Below, piece after piece: positions 26,880-35,449 of a stretch of DNA of 64,000 nucleotides (within the stretch, counting starts at the first letter, position 1; each line of letters opens with the position of its first letter). The translations under genes and the position numbers were made by a program. Below the pieces are notes generated by a model. That model was given only the letters and a program-made list of their open reading frames with translations. It did no database searches and had not been told where the DNA came from. Source of the DNA: Bacteroidales bacterium (GTDB lineage: Bacteria; Bacteroidota; Bacteroidia; Bacteroidales; F082); NCBI GenBank assembly GCA_017394865.1, contig JAFPWT010000006.1:62001-126000 (forward strand), given 5' to 3'.

Positions 26880-27872
26880 TTATCGCTTATCAGCGTGTTT
26901 ACGGGTTCTTCGGCGGTCTTTTGCCCACAAGCCATACACCTCACTCACGTTACCAGCGGTGGTGAAGGCATTGATTTCATTTTTACCAAGGAACTCCATG
27001 AGTTTCGAGAACTCGTCGTTGGTAAGCAAGGCTTCAAGTTCAATCGACTTCTCATTGGTATAGCCGCCTATAACCTCATAGAGGGTACAGCCACGGTCAA
27101 GATCATCAATGATGTAACGGCGAATGCGGTCGTAGTCCTTGGAGACGATGCAGACACGCTTGCGTTGGTTTAGGTTGGCCGTGAACATATTCACCACCAT
27201 GCCATTAATCCAAGTGGCGATGAGGCCGATGACGACCATCTGGAAGGGGTTGATGGCGAAAGCGGTAAGGCAGATGATGGCGCCTGCCACGCTCACCGAC
27301 TTGCCCATGTCGAAGTGCAGGTACTTGTTGACGATCTTGGCCAAGATGTCGAGGCCGCCCGTAGAGGCATTAATGGAAAACATCATGGTTTGTGCCGCAC
27401 TGAGGATGACCACGCAGCAAAGCAGGTCGAACCACGGGTTGCCCATCACCGAATAGGCCTCATCGACAGGAACCCCCATATTCACCAGATAGCCATTGGG
27501 CGTTTTGAAGTTTTCCCAAGGGTAGATCCACTCGCAGACCTTGGTCAAGGGACCGAGAATCAGGGCGCAATACACGGTTTTCAGTCCGAACTCCTTTCCA
27601 ATAAGGATATAAGCCAATATCAGCAGAATCGCATTGATGATGGTGATCATCCAGGAGAGACTGATGTTGACACCGATGCCGTTGAAGATGTTGGTCAGCA
27701 CGATGGAGAGACCCGAGATGGAGCCCACGATCAGTTTGCTGGGGACCAAGAAATAATAGACGCAGATGGCCGTCATAAACATACCTAAGGTCATAATCAG
27801 CAGTTCAACCCAAAACTTTTTGCTGATCAAAGCATGGCCTATTTCTTTGAAAATGTCATTTACCTTGCTCAT
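26880..27872 (-). CDS. YitT-family membrane protein (DUF161/DUF2179)
   Basis: 330 residues. About five or six hydrophobic segments in the first 215 residues (KFWVELLIMTLGMFMTAICVY, GSISGLSIVLTN, MFSINASTGGLDILAKI) match the YitT membrane domain. The C-terminal DUF2179 domain (about 235-320) has KDYDRIRRYIIDDLDRGCT. Transport substrate unknown. It is single and divergent from the TA module. A -7-like CGATCTTTG at about 27927-27935 (minus strand) is a weak match. Confidence 0.88.
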   Translation of the reverse strand: MSKVNDIFKEIGHALISKKFWVELLIMTLGMFMTAICVYYFLVPSKLIVGSISGLSIVLTNIFNGIGVNISLSWMITIINAILLILAYILIGKEFGLKTVYCALILGPLTKVCEWIYPWENFKTPNGYLVNMGVPVDEAYSVMGNPWFDLLCCVVILSAAQTMMFSINASTGGLDILAKIVNKYLHFDMGKSVSVAGAIICLTAFAINPFQMVVIGLIATWINGMVVNMFTANLNQRKRVCIVSKDYDRIRRYIIDDLDRGCTLYEVIGGYTNEKSIELEALLTNDEFSKLMEFLGKNEINAFTTAGNVSEVYGLWAKDRRRTRKHADKR

Positions 27873-28189
27873 AAATGATTGATTTATAAAATTTTAACAA
27901 ATAAAATAACGCTCGTTTTGAGGCGGCAAAGATCGTAATCTTTTTTGAGATAAAAAAGTGTTTTTGCTTTTTTCTACTGTTAAGATACAGAAATGTATAT
28001 TATTAATACAATATAAAAATATTTTTATCAATTAATATATTGAATATTTAATTGTTTTATATTTTTGCAAGCGAAACATAAAAGTAGAACACTATGAAAA
28101 GCTTGCAAAACAACATTTTAAAAAATGATTGGCCGATAGTGGCCCCAACCACAAAAAACGTTTATCTTTGTCCAAAAATAATCGAAGAG
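27873..28189. other. AT-rich intergenic region between yitT and the toxin-antitoxin pair
   Basis: Very AT-rich from about 27950 to 28080. It holds a possible weak -7 box for yitT on the minus strand and two + strand -7-like boxes: TATTTTTG (28060-28067) and TATCTTTG (28163-28170). An ATG at 28094 is in frame with the antitoxin but precedes the better promoter, so I treat 28094-28189 as leader. No other gene seen. Confidence 0.5.
28163..28170 (+). promoter_or_regulatory. -7 box of the toxin-antitoxin operon
   Basis: TATCTTTG, 19 bp upstream of ATG 28190. It decides for the shorter antitoxin. Confidence 0.6.
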
Positions 28190-28402
28190 ATGAACGAGGA
28201 AACTTTTTTGACTGAACTCGAAGAGGAAGAAATGTATCGCAAACTCGAAGAAGAGGGGGTGTCGCTGAAACCTTATACCATGGAGGAAATCGATGCCATG
28301 CTTGAAGAATCAGAACGTGATTTTGAGGCTGGAAGAGTCTTTACCACAGAAGAAGTAATAGATTATTGTAAAAAAAGACTGGCCGAATTGGAAAAAGCAT
28401 GA
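28190..28402 (+). CDS. Antitoxin of a ParE/RelE-type module
   Basis: 70 residues from ATG 28190. It is highly acidic and helical (LEEEEMYRKLEEEGVSLKPY, EEIDAMLEESERDFEAG), with TTEEVIDYCKKRLAELEK at the end. The only clue to function is its position: its stop overlaps the toxin start (ATGA at 28399-28402), the usual coupling of type II pairs. Expected to bind and neutralise the toxin and perhaps repress its own promoter, although no clear DNA-binding motif is visible. A 102-residue version from 28094 is possible. Confidence 0.7.
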   Translation: MNEETFLTELEEEEMYRKLEEEGVSLKPYTMEEIDAMLEESERDFEAGRVFTTEEVIDYCKKRLAELEKA

Positions 28403-28710
28403 TAATATCCTGGTCACAGAAAGCCCGTGAGACCGCCAGCAATATTTTGAATTTCATTTTCACAGAATTCGGCTCGAAAGCGAGCCAAAAATACCTTCAA
28501 AATATCGAAAGAACAACCAAGGTATTAGAATCTAATCCTTACGCTGGCCGAATTGAGCCTTTACTAATTGGTTCAAATAACGAATACAGAAGCCTCCTTG
28601 TAAACAAGATTAACAAACTCGTTTATCGAATTGACCATGAAACCATTGTGATAGTTGCTCTATGGGACACCCGTCGCGAGCCGAAGAAGTTGACTGAGGG
28701 GTTGAAATGA
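28399..28710 (+). CDS. RelE/ParE-superfamily toxin
   Basis: 103 residues. ISWSQKARETASNILNFI, a mid-helix KYLQNIERTTKVLESNPYAG, YRSLLVNKINKLVYRID and the C-terminal IVIVALWDTRREPKK follow the ParE/RelE fold pattern. ParE poisons gyrase while RelE cuts mRNA; the sequence resembles ParE in length and the NPYAGR segment, but the target is inferred. Downstream partner of the acidic antitoxin. Confidence 0.85.
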   Translation: MIISWSQKARETASNILNFIFTEFGSKASQKYLQNIERTTKVLESNPYAGRIEPLLIGSNNEYRSLLVNKINKLVYRIDHETIVIVALWDTRREPKKLTEGLK

Positions 28711-28731
28711 ACGGAATAATCTGTATTTTTG
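28702..28731 (+). promoter_or_regulatory. Promoter of the YgiQ-family gene
   Basis: TTG (28702-28704), 19 bp spacer, TATTTTTG (28724-28731), matching the Bacteroidota consensus. The ATG follows 17 bp downstream. Confidence 0.65.
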
Positions 28732-28748
28732 TAGCCAAATAACAATAA

Positions 28749-30566
28749 ATGACCCTCCTTGACTGGCTACCGATCACCAAAAAAGAAACCGACCTGCGCG
28801 GGTGGGAAGAGGTGGACATTGTGTTCGTCACGGGTGACGCCTATGTGGACCATCCCGCATTCGGGGCAGCGGTCATCGGGCGGGTGCTGGAACACGCTGG
28901 ATTCCGGGTGGCGTTGATTCCACAACCCAACTGGAGGGACGACCTCCGCGACTTCAAGAAATTTGGGAAGCCTAGACTGTATTTCGGTGTCTCCGCAGGC
29001 TGCATGGACTCGATGGTAAACCACTATACCGCCAACAAACGCCTCCGCAGCAACGACGCTTATACTCCAGGCGGGGAGGCAGGCTTCCGTCCCGACAGAG
29101 CCAGTGTGGTCTATAGCAACATCTTGAAGAAACTCTATCCCGATGTACCCGTCGTCATCGGCGGCATCGAGGCCTCGCTACGCCGCGTGACACATTACGA
29201 CTATTGGGATGACTGCCTGAAACCTTCGATATTGGTAGATTCCCATGCAGATATCGGCGTCTACGGCATGGGCGAGCTGACCATGGTGGAAATCGCCAAA
29301 GCCATCCAGCAAGGCCGGAAAGTCAACGAACTGACAGATATCCAACAAACCTTTTTCCTTCAAGACAAAAGCCTTGAATTACCAGCTTTTGAAGGCGAGA
29401 CCATCGAGCTCGTCTCCCATGAGATCTGCCTGAAGGACAAGAAACGCTATGCTTCCAACTTCAAGCATATCGAGGAGGAATCGAACAAAAAACACGCCGC
29501 CAGATTAATTCAGAACGTCGGCAACCATCGAGTGATCATCAATCCTCCCCTACCAACCTTTACCACTGAGCAAATCGATGCCTCGTTCGACCTGCCTTAC
29601 ACCAGACTACCCCATCCGAAATACGCCAAGCGCGGGCCAATACCGGCTTACGAGATGATCAAGCACTCCATCAATCTTCACCGAGGCTGTTTCGGCGGTT
29701 GCGCCTTCTGCACCATCTCGGCCCATCAAGGCAAGTTCGTCGCTTCCAGAAGCAAGGCATCTATCATGCGCGAAGTGGAAAAGGTGACCCAGATGGAGGA
29801 CTTCAAAGGCTACATCAGCGACCTGGGCGGCCCATCGGCCAACATGTACCGGATGCGTGGCAAGGACGAGAAACTCTGCGAGAAATGCGCCCGTCCCACC
29901 TGCCTCCAGCCCACCGTCTGCAAGAACCTCAACACCGACCATCATCCATTGATTGAGATCTACCAGGAGGTGGACAAGCATCCGAAGGTCAAGAAAGCCA
30001 CCGTGGGTTCAGGCATTCGCTACGACCTCTTCCTTCATGACTGTACCCCCGAGGAAAACAAAGCGATGGGTTACGATGAGTATTTCCGCCAGCTGGTGAC
30101 CCGACATGTCAGCGGACGTTTGAAAGTGGCTCCCGAACACACCAGCAACGCCGTACTGAAACTGATGCGCAAGCCCCCATTCGAGATGTTCGTCAAGCTG
30201 AAGAAAAAATTTGATGCCATTAATGAAAAAGAGCATCTCAACCAGCAGCTCATCCCCTATTTCATCTCTTCGCATCCTGACTGTTATCTGGAGGACATGG
30301 CCGATTTAGCCTTGAAAACCAAAGCCTTGGGCTATCATCTGGAGCAAGTACAGGACTTCACCCCCACCCCGATGACACTGGCCACGGAGATCTATTATTC
30401 AGGCTACAATCCCTACACGCTGGAGCCTGTCTTTGTGGCCAAAAGCAAAGAAGAGAAACTCGCCCAGCAACGCTTCTTTTTCTGGTACAAGCCCGAAAAC
30501 CGCGAGTGGGTCAAGTCGATGTTGAAAAAAATGGGGCATCCTGAGTGGATCAAAAAAATGTTGTAA
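28749..30566 (+). CDS. YgiQ-family radical SAM protein
   Basis: 605 residues. The N-terminal cobalamin-binding-like YgiQ domain (DIVFVTGDAYVDHPAFG, GVSAGCMDSMVNHYTA) is followed by a radical SAM core with Cys314-x3-Cys318-x2-Cys321 (CFGGCAFC), which binds a [4Fe-4S] cluster and SAM. GGIEASLRR, the extra Cys cluster near 375-398 (CEKCARPTCLQPTVC) and APEHTS are family landmarks. The reaction is not known. Full length for the family. Monocistronic, with its stop overlapping the next promoter. Confidence 0.95.
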   Translation: MTLLDWLPITKKETDLRGWEEVDIVFVTGDAYVDHPAFGAAVIGRVLEHAGFRVALIPQPNWRDDLRDFKKFGKPRLYFGVSAGCMDSMVNHYTANKRLRSNDAYTPGGEAGFRPDRASVVYSNILKKLYPDVPVVIGGIEASLRRVTHYDYWDDCLKPSILVDSHADIGVYGMGELTMVEIAKAIQQGRKVNELTDIQQTFFLQDKSLELPAFEGETIELVSHEICLKDKKRYASNFKHIEEESNKKHAARLIQNVGNHRVIINPPLPTFTTEQIDASFDLPYTRLPHPKYAKRGPIPAYEMIKHSINLHRGCFGGCAFCTISAHQGKFVASRSKASIMREVEKVTQMEDFKGYISDLGGPSANMYRMRGKDEKLCEKCARPTCLQPTVCKNLNTDHHPLIEIYQEVDKHPKVKKATVGSGIRYDLFLHDCTPEENKAMGYDEYFRQLVTRHVSGRLKVAPEHTSNAVLKLMRKPPFEMFVKLKKKFDAINEKEHLNQQLIPYFISSHPDCYLEDMADLALKTKALGYHLEQVQDFTPTPMTLATEIYYSGYNPYTLEPVFVAKSKEEKLAQQRFFFWYKPENREWVKSMLKKMGHPEWIKKML

Positions 30567-30571
30567 CTTTG
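30564..30571 (+). promoter_or_regulatory. -7 box of the lipoprotein nicotinamidase gene
   Basis: TAACTTTG begins at the TAA stop of the radical SAM gene and lies 29 bp before ATG 30601. Confidence 0.55.
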
Positions 30572-30600
30572 CCGCAAAATTCAAAACCTAAAATAGAATT

Positions 30601-31302
30601 ATGAAAAAACAAATTTTCGGAGCCATGATGCTCGTCGCAGCCTTGATAATGACTGGCTGCGGAAACAATGACGATCCTACCAAAAAAGACGTTAAGAACA
30701 AAAAAGAAGTGAAAGTGGAGAAAGAAAATCGCATGCTCATCATCGTCGACCCACAGATCGACTTCACCACGGGTAGCTTGGCCACTGCCAAAGGTCCCGA
30801 GGCTATGGACCGTCTCGCCCAGGCCATCGACAACGGTGTCTTGGACAAATACACTTGGGTCATCGTCACCCAGGACGCCCACCCCACCAACCACTGCTCG
30901 TTTGTGGACAACGGCGGTGTGTTTCCTCCTCACTGCGTGCAAGGAACAGAAGGCATGAACGTCTATCCTCCCCTGCAAAAAGCACTGGAAGACAGCAAAT
31001 TCAGCGAGTATCACTATATGACCAAAGGTGACTTGGCCGACAAAGAGGAGTTCAGCATTTTCCAAAACGCCAAAAGCAGTGAAAAACTGACCACCACCAT
31101 CAAAGAGGTTGACTTCAAGGGTATCGACATCTGCGGTATCGCCACCGACTACTGCGTGTATGAGACCACCAAGGACCTGATGGCCATCTATCCCGCCAAG
31201 CAGATCCGCATCGTCACCAACTGCATCGCCGCCGTCGACGAAAACGACACCAAGCTCGCTGACCTGATGAAGGAAAACGGTATTGAGGGAATCACTTTCT
31301 AA
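30601..31302 (+). CDS. Lipoprotein cysteine hydrolase (nicotinamidase/isochorismatase family)
   Basis: 233 residues. N-terminal lipoprotein signal with Cys20 (IMTGCGN), then a charged linker rich in Lys and Asp (22-43). The hydrolase core has the catalytic triad Asp50 (IIVDPQIDF), Lys142 (TKGD) and Cys185 (GIATDYCVYET), and metal ligands Asp92, His94 and His98 (QDAHPTNH), the pattern of PncA nicotinamidase. Expected to convert nicotinamide to nicotinate. A lipid-anchored form outside the cytoplasm is unusual for this family; the lipobox is weak at -3 (Met), so anchoring is probable, not certain. Confidence 0.85.
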   Translation: MKKQIFGAMMLVAALIMTGCGNNDDPTKKDVKNKKEVKVEKENRMLIIVDPQIDFTTGSLATAKGPEAMDRLAQAIDNGVLDKYTWVIVTQDAHPTNHCSFVDNGGVFPPHCVQGTEGMNVYPPLQKALEDSKFSEYHYMTKGDLADKEEFSIFQNAKSSEKLTTTIKEVDFKGIDICGIATDYCVYETTKDLMAIYPAKQIRIVTNCIAAVDENDTKLADLMKENGIEGITF

Positions 31303-31326
31303 AGTGGAAAGTTAAGAGTTGAGCTT
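31303..31326. repeat. Heptamer-like low-complexity repeat at the start of the PTS IIC gene
   Basis: AGTGGAAAGTTAAGAGTTGA belongs to the same (purine-rich) class as tracts at 35420, 36687 and 48574. It contains the TTG start of the downstream gene. Confidence 0.5.
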
Positions 31327-32437
31327 TAGATCGTTTTGTAAGCGGAAAGACATTGAAGTCTCCTTGAAGCGCTATGGCATTGACGCCCTCAGTGCCATGG
31401 CGCAGGGGCTGTTCTGTACCCTCCTTGTCGGCACCATCCTAAACACGTTGGGCGAACAATGCCACATCGGCTTTCTTAACAAAGTCCTTGTGACCATCGG
31501 AAAAGGAGATGCCACTATTGGTTACAGGATTGGAGACTTGGCCTCTGCCATGGTAGGCCCGGCCATGGCTGTCGCCATCGGCTACGCCTTACACGCCCCA
31601 GCATTGGTGCTGTTCTCTCTGATCCCAGTAGGATTTGCCAGCAACGCCCTGGGCGAGGCCGGTGGTCCCCTTTCCGTATACTTCGTTGCACTCATTGCAT
31701 CAGAGCTTGGTAAAGCAATATCCAAAGAGACCAAGATCGATATTTTACTGACCCCCATCGTGACCATCTTGGGGGGCTTCGGCATAGCCTATCTCATCGC
31801 CGCCCCCATCGGACATGCTGCCATGTCCATCGGCGACTTTATCATGTGGGCCACCGAACAACGTCCATTCCTCATGGGCATCATCGTCAGCGTGGTCGTG
31901 GGCATGGTCCTCACCCTCCCCATCTCTTCCGCAGCCATCTGCGCTGCTTTTGCCCTCACCGGTCTTGCAGGTGGAGCTGCTGTAGCAGGATGCTGCGCCC
32001 AGATGATCGGTTTCGCCGTCATGTCTTTCAAGGAAAACCGCTGGGGAGGTCTGGTTTCCCAAGGCCTTGGCACCTCGATGCTACAAATGGGCAACATCGT
32101 CCGAAACCCCAAGATCTGGATTCCACCCATTATAACCTCCGCCATTACTGGACCCATCGCCACCTGTATCTTCAAGTTACAGATGAATGGCGCACCCGTC
32201 TCCTCGGGCATGGGCACCTGTGGGATGGTAGGGCCCTTGAGTGTTTGGACCGGCTGGGTTTCTCCCAGCAAAGCAGCCATCGCCAACGGAGCATCCGCCA
32301 TCACCCCGAACGCCATGGACTGGATCGGCATGATCCTGATCTGCTTCGTGCTTCCCGCCCTACTCACATGGCTGTTCGGCCTTGTGCTGAGAAAAATCGG
32401 TTGGATCAAGGAGGGCGACCTTAAAATCGAATGCTGA
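31319..32437 (+). CDS. PTS sugar-transporter IIC-like membrane protein (PTS_EIIC_2 family)
   Basis: 372 residues, about eight to ten hydrophobic segments. LSAMAQGLFCTLLVGTIL, GFASNALGEAGGPLSVY, GGAAVAGCCAQMIGF, NIVRNPKIWIPP and NGAPVSSGMGTCGMVGPL match the PTS_EIIC_2 (PF13303) family, whose cargo is unknown; no IIA or IIB gene lies nearby. A stop at 31313 leaves only TTG 31319 (inside a repeat) or an internal ATG near residue 27 as start, so the N-terminus is uncertain. Overlaps recX by 7 bp. Confidence 0.85.
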   Translation: MSFRSFCKRKDIEVSLKRYGIDALSAMAQGLFCTLLVGTILNTLGEQCHIGFLNKVLVTIGKGDATIGYRIGDLASAMVGPAMAVAIGYALHAPALVLFSLIPVGFASNALGEAGGPLSVYFVALIASELGKAISKETKIDILLTPIVTILGGFGIAYLIAAPIGHAAMSIGDFIMWATEQRPFLMGIIVSVVVGMVLTLPISSAAICAAFALTGLAGGAAVAGCCAQMIGFAVMSFKENRWGGLVSQGLGTSMLQMGNIVRNPKIWIPPIITSAITGPIATCIFKLQMNGAPVSSGMGTCGMVGPLSVWTGWVSPSKAAIANGASAITPNAMDWIGMILICFVLPALLTWLFGLVLRKIGWIKEGDLKIEC

Positions 32438-32919
32438 TGCCAACAAAGACCAACAAGCTGCTCAGCCCGGACCAGGTGCTGGACAAGATGGCCAAATACT
32501 GCGCCTATCAGGAACGCTGTGTGAAGGACGTGACGGATAAGCTAAAAACATTCGATATCAGCCCAAAAGACAAAGACGAAATTCTTAACTATCTGATTGA
32601 CAATCGTTTTGTCAGCAATGAGCGTTTTGCTAGAGCCTTTGTTCGCGGCAAGATCAACCAAAGCGGTTGGGGACTGAATAAGATCCGTTTTCATCTGATA
32701 CAGAAGGGGATCGACAAGGAAATCATCGAGGAATCCCTGCAAGGCGCCGATGAAGAGATGTATCGCCTGCGGCTTATCGAAGTCCTGAAGTCAAAGGCCA
32801 AGACCGTGAAGGCGGAAAACGACTTCGAAAAAAAGCGTAAACTGGCTGCTTATGCCATGCAACGGGGCTTTGAAGCCTCTTTGGTATGGGAGATCTTGAA
32901 AGAAGATTTTGAGGATTAA
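32431..32919 (+). CDS. recX: Regulatory protein RecX
   Basis: 162 residues of three-helix repeats: DKMAKYCAYQERCVKDVTDKL, LIDNRFVSNERFARAFVRGKI, WGLNKIRFHLIQKGIDKEII and a C-terminal KKRKLAAYAMQRGFEASLVWEIL. RecX inhibits RecA filaments. The start ATG 32431 overlaps the previous stop; ATG 32437 is an alternative. recA is not in the window. Confidence 0.92.
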   Translation: MLMPTKTNKLLSPDQVLDKMAKYCAYQERCVKDVTDKLKTFDISPKDKDEILNYLIDNRFVSNERFARAFVRGKINQSGWGLNKIRFHLIQKGIDKEIIEESLQGADEEMYRLRLIEVLKSKAKTVKAENDFEKKRKLAAYAMQRGFEASLVWEILKEDFED

Positions 32920-32939
32920 AACGTTTTTTTGTATCTTTG
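32907..32939 (+). promoter_or_regulatory. Promoter of the LytTR regulator
   Basis: TTTTG (32907-32911), 20 bp spacer, TATCTTTG (32932-32939): the best consensus match in the window. It overlaps the 3' end of recX, with ATG 17 bp downstream. Confidence 0.75.
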
Positions 32940-32956
32940 CGCACCAAATTTGAGTC

Positions 32957-33862
32957 ATGAAGACCCGGAAACGACTGATCACACAGACACCCGAATGCTT
33001 GACTGACCCCACCAGTCAGGTCATCAGCGTCATCATCTCGACGCTGTTTGCGTTGGTGTTCCTCACAGCATACGTCCCGTTTTCGGAAACGGCATGGTTC
33101 CGTGTGGGTTGGTCGAAAGACGGCACTGGAGGTCCAAACTATTTCTTCATCACGCTGGCATTTGTAGGCGCTGCAACCATATTTCTGGCATTCAGCCGCA
33201 TACTCATGAACTGGGTGCTCCGAAAAAGCCGGCATTTCCCCTTCTGGCTTTATATCCTGTGGCTTTTCCTCGAGATCATGATCATCGCAATATGCCACAC
33301 GCTGATCTCCTATTTTCAAATTCCAGGAAAATCCACTGAATACAGCTTCGCCTATCTTTACGCGAAAAGCGTCCTCATCAGCTTTATTGCCATAGCGGTA
33401 CCTTACACCGTCACCACTTTGGCTATCATGCTGAAAGACACGCAACAGCGCCTCATGCTCACCAAGAGCGACATGGTGGAATCGGACGATGAGGTGATGC
33501 CTGAGCATACCGAGATCATCAACTTGATGGACAACAACGGCAATCTGAAACTGTCGGTAAAACTCGACAACCTCTACTACATCAAGGCTGAGGACAACTA
33601 CATCAACGTGTTTTTCCAACGCGGTGGTGCTATTGCCAGCTACATGCTACGCTGCAAGATGAAGACCATCGAGGACAACTGCGTGGATTCCAGTTCGTTG
33701 ATGCGCTGCCACCGTTCTTACATTGTCAACATCAAGAAGGTCAGTGTGTTACACAACGAATCCGATGGCTTCATCATCGACTTTGAGCGCGAGGGGCTGG
33801 AATCGATACCTGTCTCGAAGACCTATTCACAGAAGGTGTTGGAAGCTTTCAACAAGAAATAA
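32957..33862 (+). CDS. Membrane-bound LytTR-family transcriptional regulator
   Basis: 301 residues. Four hydrophobic segments (about 24-45, 58-78, 92-115, 132-155) are followed by a linker and a C-terminal LytTR DNA-binding domain (about 190-300) with LYYIKAEDNYINVFF, CKMKTIEDN and MRCHRSYIVNIKKV. It lacks a phospho-acceptor receiver domain, so the membrane part is presumably the sensor. Such one-component LytTR regulators often control neighbouring or autologous genes; the targets here are unknown. Confidence 0.88.
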   Translation: MKTRKRLITQTPECLTDPTSQVISVIISTLFALVFLTAYVPFSETAWFRVGWSKDGTGGPNYFFITLAFVGAATIFLAFSRILMNWVLRKSRHFPFWLYILWLFLEIMIIAICHTLISYFQIPGKSTEYSFAYLYAKSVLISFIAIAVPYTVTTLAIMLKDTQQRLMLTKSDMVESDDEVMPEHTEIINLMDNNGNLKLSVKLDNLYYIKAEDNYINVFFQRGGAIASYMLRCKMKTIEDNCVDSSSLMRCHRSYIVNIKKVSVLHNESDGFIIDFEREGLESIPVSKTYSQKVLEAFNKK

Positions 33863-33864
33863 AG

Positions 33865-33898
33865 AAAGAGCTTTGCCAATCGGCAAAGCTCTTTTTCT
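33865..33898. terminator. Bidirectional terminator between the LytTR gene and fabG
   Basis: A 13-bp perfect stem (AAAGAGCTTTGCC with GGCAAAGCTCTTT) and AATC loop, flanked by T and A runs, sits between convergent genes. Confidence 0.85.
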
Positions 33899-33918
33899 GC
33901 TCGTTTTCAAAAAATGTC

Positions 33919-34665
33919 TTAGCAATTCATGCCGCCACAGCAGTGGATGACCTGACCTGTGACATAGGAGGAGAGGTCAGAGGCGAGGAAGAGCGCCACA
34001 TTGGCGACGTCCTCGGGGGTGCCACCGCGACGCAGCGGGATGAGGTTTTCCCAAGCCTTGCGGACTTCTTCCGGCAGAGCGTTGGTCATAGCCGTAATGA
34101 TGAATCCCGGAGCGATGGCATTGTGACGGATGTTACGAACGCCCATCTCCTTGGCGGCACTCTTGGTGAAGCCAATGATGCCGGCCTTGGAGGCGGAATA
34201 GTTGCACTGGTTGGCATTACCTGAAACGCCCACCACCGAACTCATGTTGATGACGCTACCGCCATTCTGACGCCACATGACGGGCTGAACCGCCTTGGTG
34301 AAGTTGAACACCGACTTGAGGTTGACGTTGATGACAGCGTCCCACTGCTCCTCGGTCATGCGCTTGAGGGCGGTGTCTTTGGTAATGCCGGCGTTGTTGA
34401 CCAACACGTCGATACGACCGAAGTCCTTGACGACCTCTTCAACCACCTGTTGGGTCTCAGCGAAGTTGGCAGCATTGGAGGCGTAGGCCTTGGCCTTGAT
34501 GCCCATGGCCAGAAGCTCCTTTTCCGTCTCCAGCACGAAGTCGCTCAAAGCGATATCGGTGAAGGCGATGGCGCAACCCTCGCTAGCGAAACGCATGGCG
34601 ATGGCCTTGCCGATGCCGCGACCGGCACCCGTGATCAAGGCCACCTTGTTTTCTAATAAACCCAT
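33919..34665 (-). CDS. fabG: 3-oxoacyl-[ACP] reductase
   Basis: 248 residues, a short-chain dehydrogenase. NADPH motif TGAGRGIG (12-19), NNAG at 90-93, catalytic Ser143-Tyr156-Lys160 (NYSASK). Reduces beta-ketoacyl-ACP in fatty acid elongation. The C-terminus HCCGGMNC is Cys-rich where FabG usually ends in VDGGM-type residues. Last gene of the minus-strand fab cluster, 6 bp after acpP. Confidence 0.94.
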   Translation of the reverse strand: MGLLENKVALITGAGRGIGKAIAMRFASEGCAIAFTDIALSDFVLETEKELLAMGIKAKAYASNAANFAETQQVVEEVVKDFGRIDVLVNNAGITKDTALKRMTEEQWDAVINVNLKSVFNFTKAVQPVMWRQNGGSVINMSSVVGVSGNANQCNYSASKAGIIGFTKSAAKEMGVRNIRHNAIAPGFIITAMTNALPEEVRKAWENLIPLRRGGTPEDVANVALFLASDLSSYVTGQVIHCCGGMNC

Positions 34666-34671
34666 GATGAA

Positions 34672-34911
34672 TTATTTGTTGGTGTATTCCTCAATGAGTT
34701 TGTAGAGGTCGGAGATAGTCTGAATCTTCTCAGTATCAGTATCTTCGAACTTCAAATTGAACTCACGCTCGAGTTCCATGGAGAGCTCGACGACGTCCAG
34801 TGAGTCGGCGCCCAGGTCGTTGGTGAGGTTCTTGTCAGGAGTGATTTCGTCTTCGGCGATGCCGAGTTTCGAAGCGACGATGCTTCTTACTTTGTCTTGA
34901 ATTGTTGCCAT
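34672..34911 (-). CDS. acpP: Acyl carrier protein
   Basis: 79 residues, acidic. Phosphopantetheine site Ser37 in GADSLDVVEL. Carries growing acyl chains for the Fab enzymes encoded on both sides of it. The tail (YKLIEEYTNK) matches the normal ACP length. Confidence 0.96.
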   Translation of the reverse strand: MATIQDKVRSIVASKLGIAEDEITPDKNLTNDLGADSLDVVELSMELEREFNLKFEDTDTEKIQTISDLYKLIEEYTNK

Positions 34912-34945
34912 AGTTTTAAAGATGTTTAATTGTTAGTTTATTCAG

Positions 34946-35374
34946 TTATTTGTTTCGTGTATCAGGAAGAAGGGCGAAAGAGAGTTCGCCACGGACGCAC
35001 ATCTTGCCGCCCACGCTGAGTTTGGCGGAGCAGATGTAGATGTTGGCACGGTGCACATCGAGGGTGGCTTCCACTTCGACAGTGTCGCCAGGACGAACAC
35101 TATTCTTAAAACGCACTTTATCGATGCCAGTGTAGAAGGTCAGCTTGCCGATGAGGTCGTCCTTCATCAGCAAAGCGCACGATTGGGCCATGATCTCACA
35201 AAGGATGACGCCCGGGACGATGGGCTCGCCTGGAAAATGGCCTTGCAGGAAATACTCATCGCCGGTCACGTGGTACTTGGAATGACACACATGGTTCTCG
35301 TCGAGGTACATCTCATCGACCAGGAGCATGGGCTCGCGGTGCGGGAGATACTGTTTGATTTCTTCTCTGTTCAT
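34946..35374 (-). CDS. fabZ: 3-hydroxyacyl-[ACP] dehydratase
   Basis: 142 residues, hot-dog fold. Catalytic His46 (GHFPGEPIVPGV) and Glu60 (CEIMAQ) are both in place. Removes water from 3-hydroxyacyl-ACP. It lies between fabF and acpP, 34 bp before acpP. Confidence 0.94.
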   Translation of the reverse strand: MNREEIKQYLPHREPMLLVDEMYLDENHVCHSKYHVTGDEYFLQGHFPGEPIVPGVILCEIMAQSCALLMKDDLIGKLTFYTGIDKVRFKNSVRPGDTVEVEATLDVHRANIYICSAKLSVGGKMCVRGELSFALLPDTRNK

Positions 35375-35419
35375 TATTGTTGATTTGTCGATTTGTTGAG
35401 TTGTTGAGTTGTTTTTATT

Positions 35420-35449
35420 CCACCTCTAACCTTTAACCTCTCACCTTTC
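35420..35449. repeat. Heptamer-like repeat forming the 3' end of fabF
   Basis: On the + strand, units like CCTCTAACC, TTTAACC and TCTCACC follow each other. The fabF stop (35433) and its last codons (KVRG) lie inside. A T/G-rich run (TTGTTGAGTTGTTGAG) sits next to it in the fabF-fabZ gap. Confidence 0.5.

Noticed and set aside
28094-28189. Longer antitoxin start at ATG 28094
   Set aside because: A better TATCTTTG box at 28163 lies inside this stretch, and the extra 32 residues look non-coding; kept only as an alternative.
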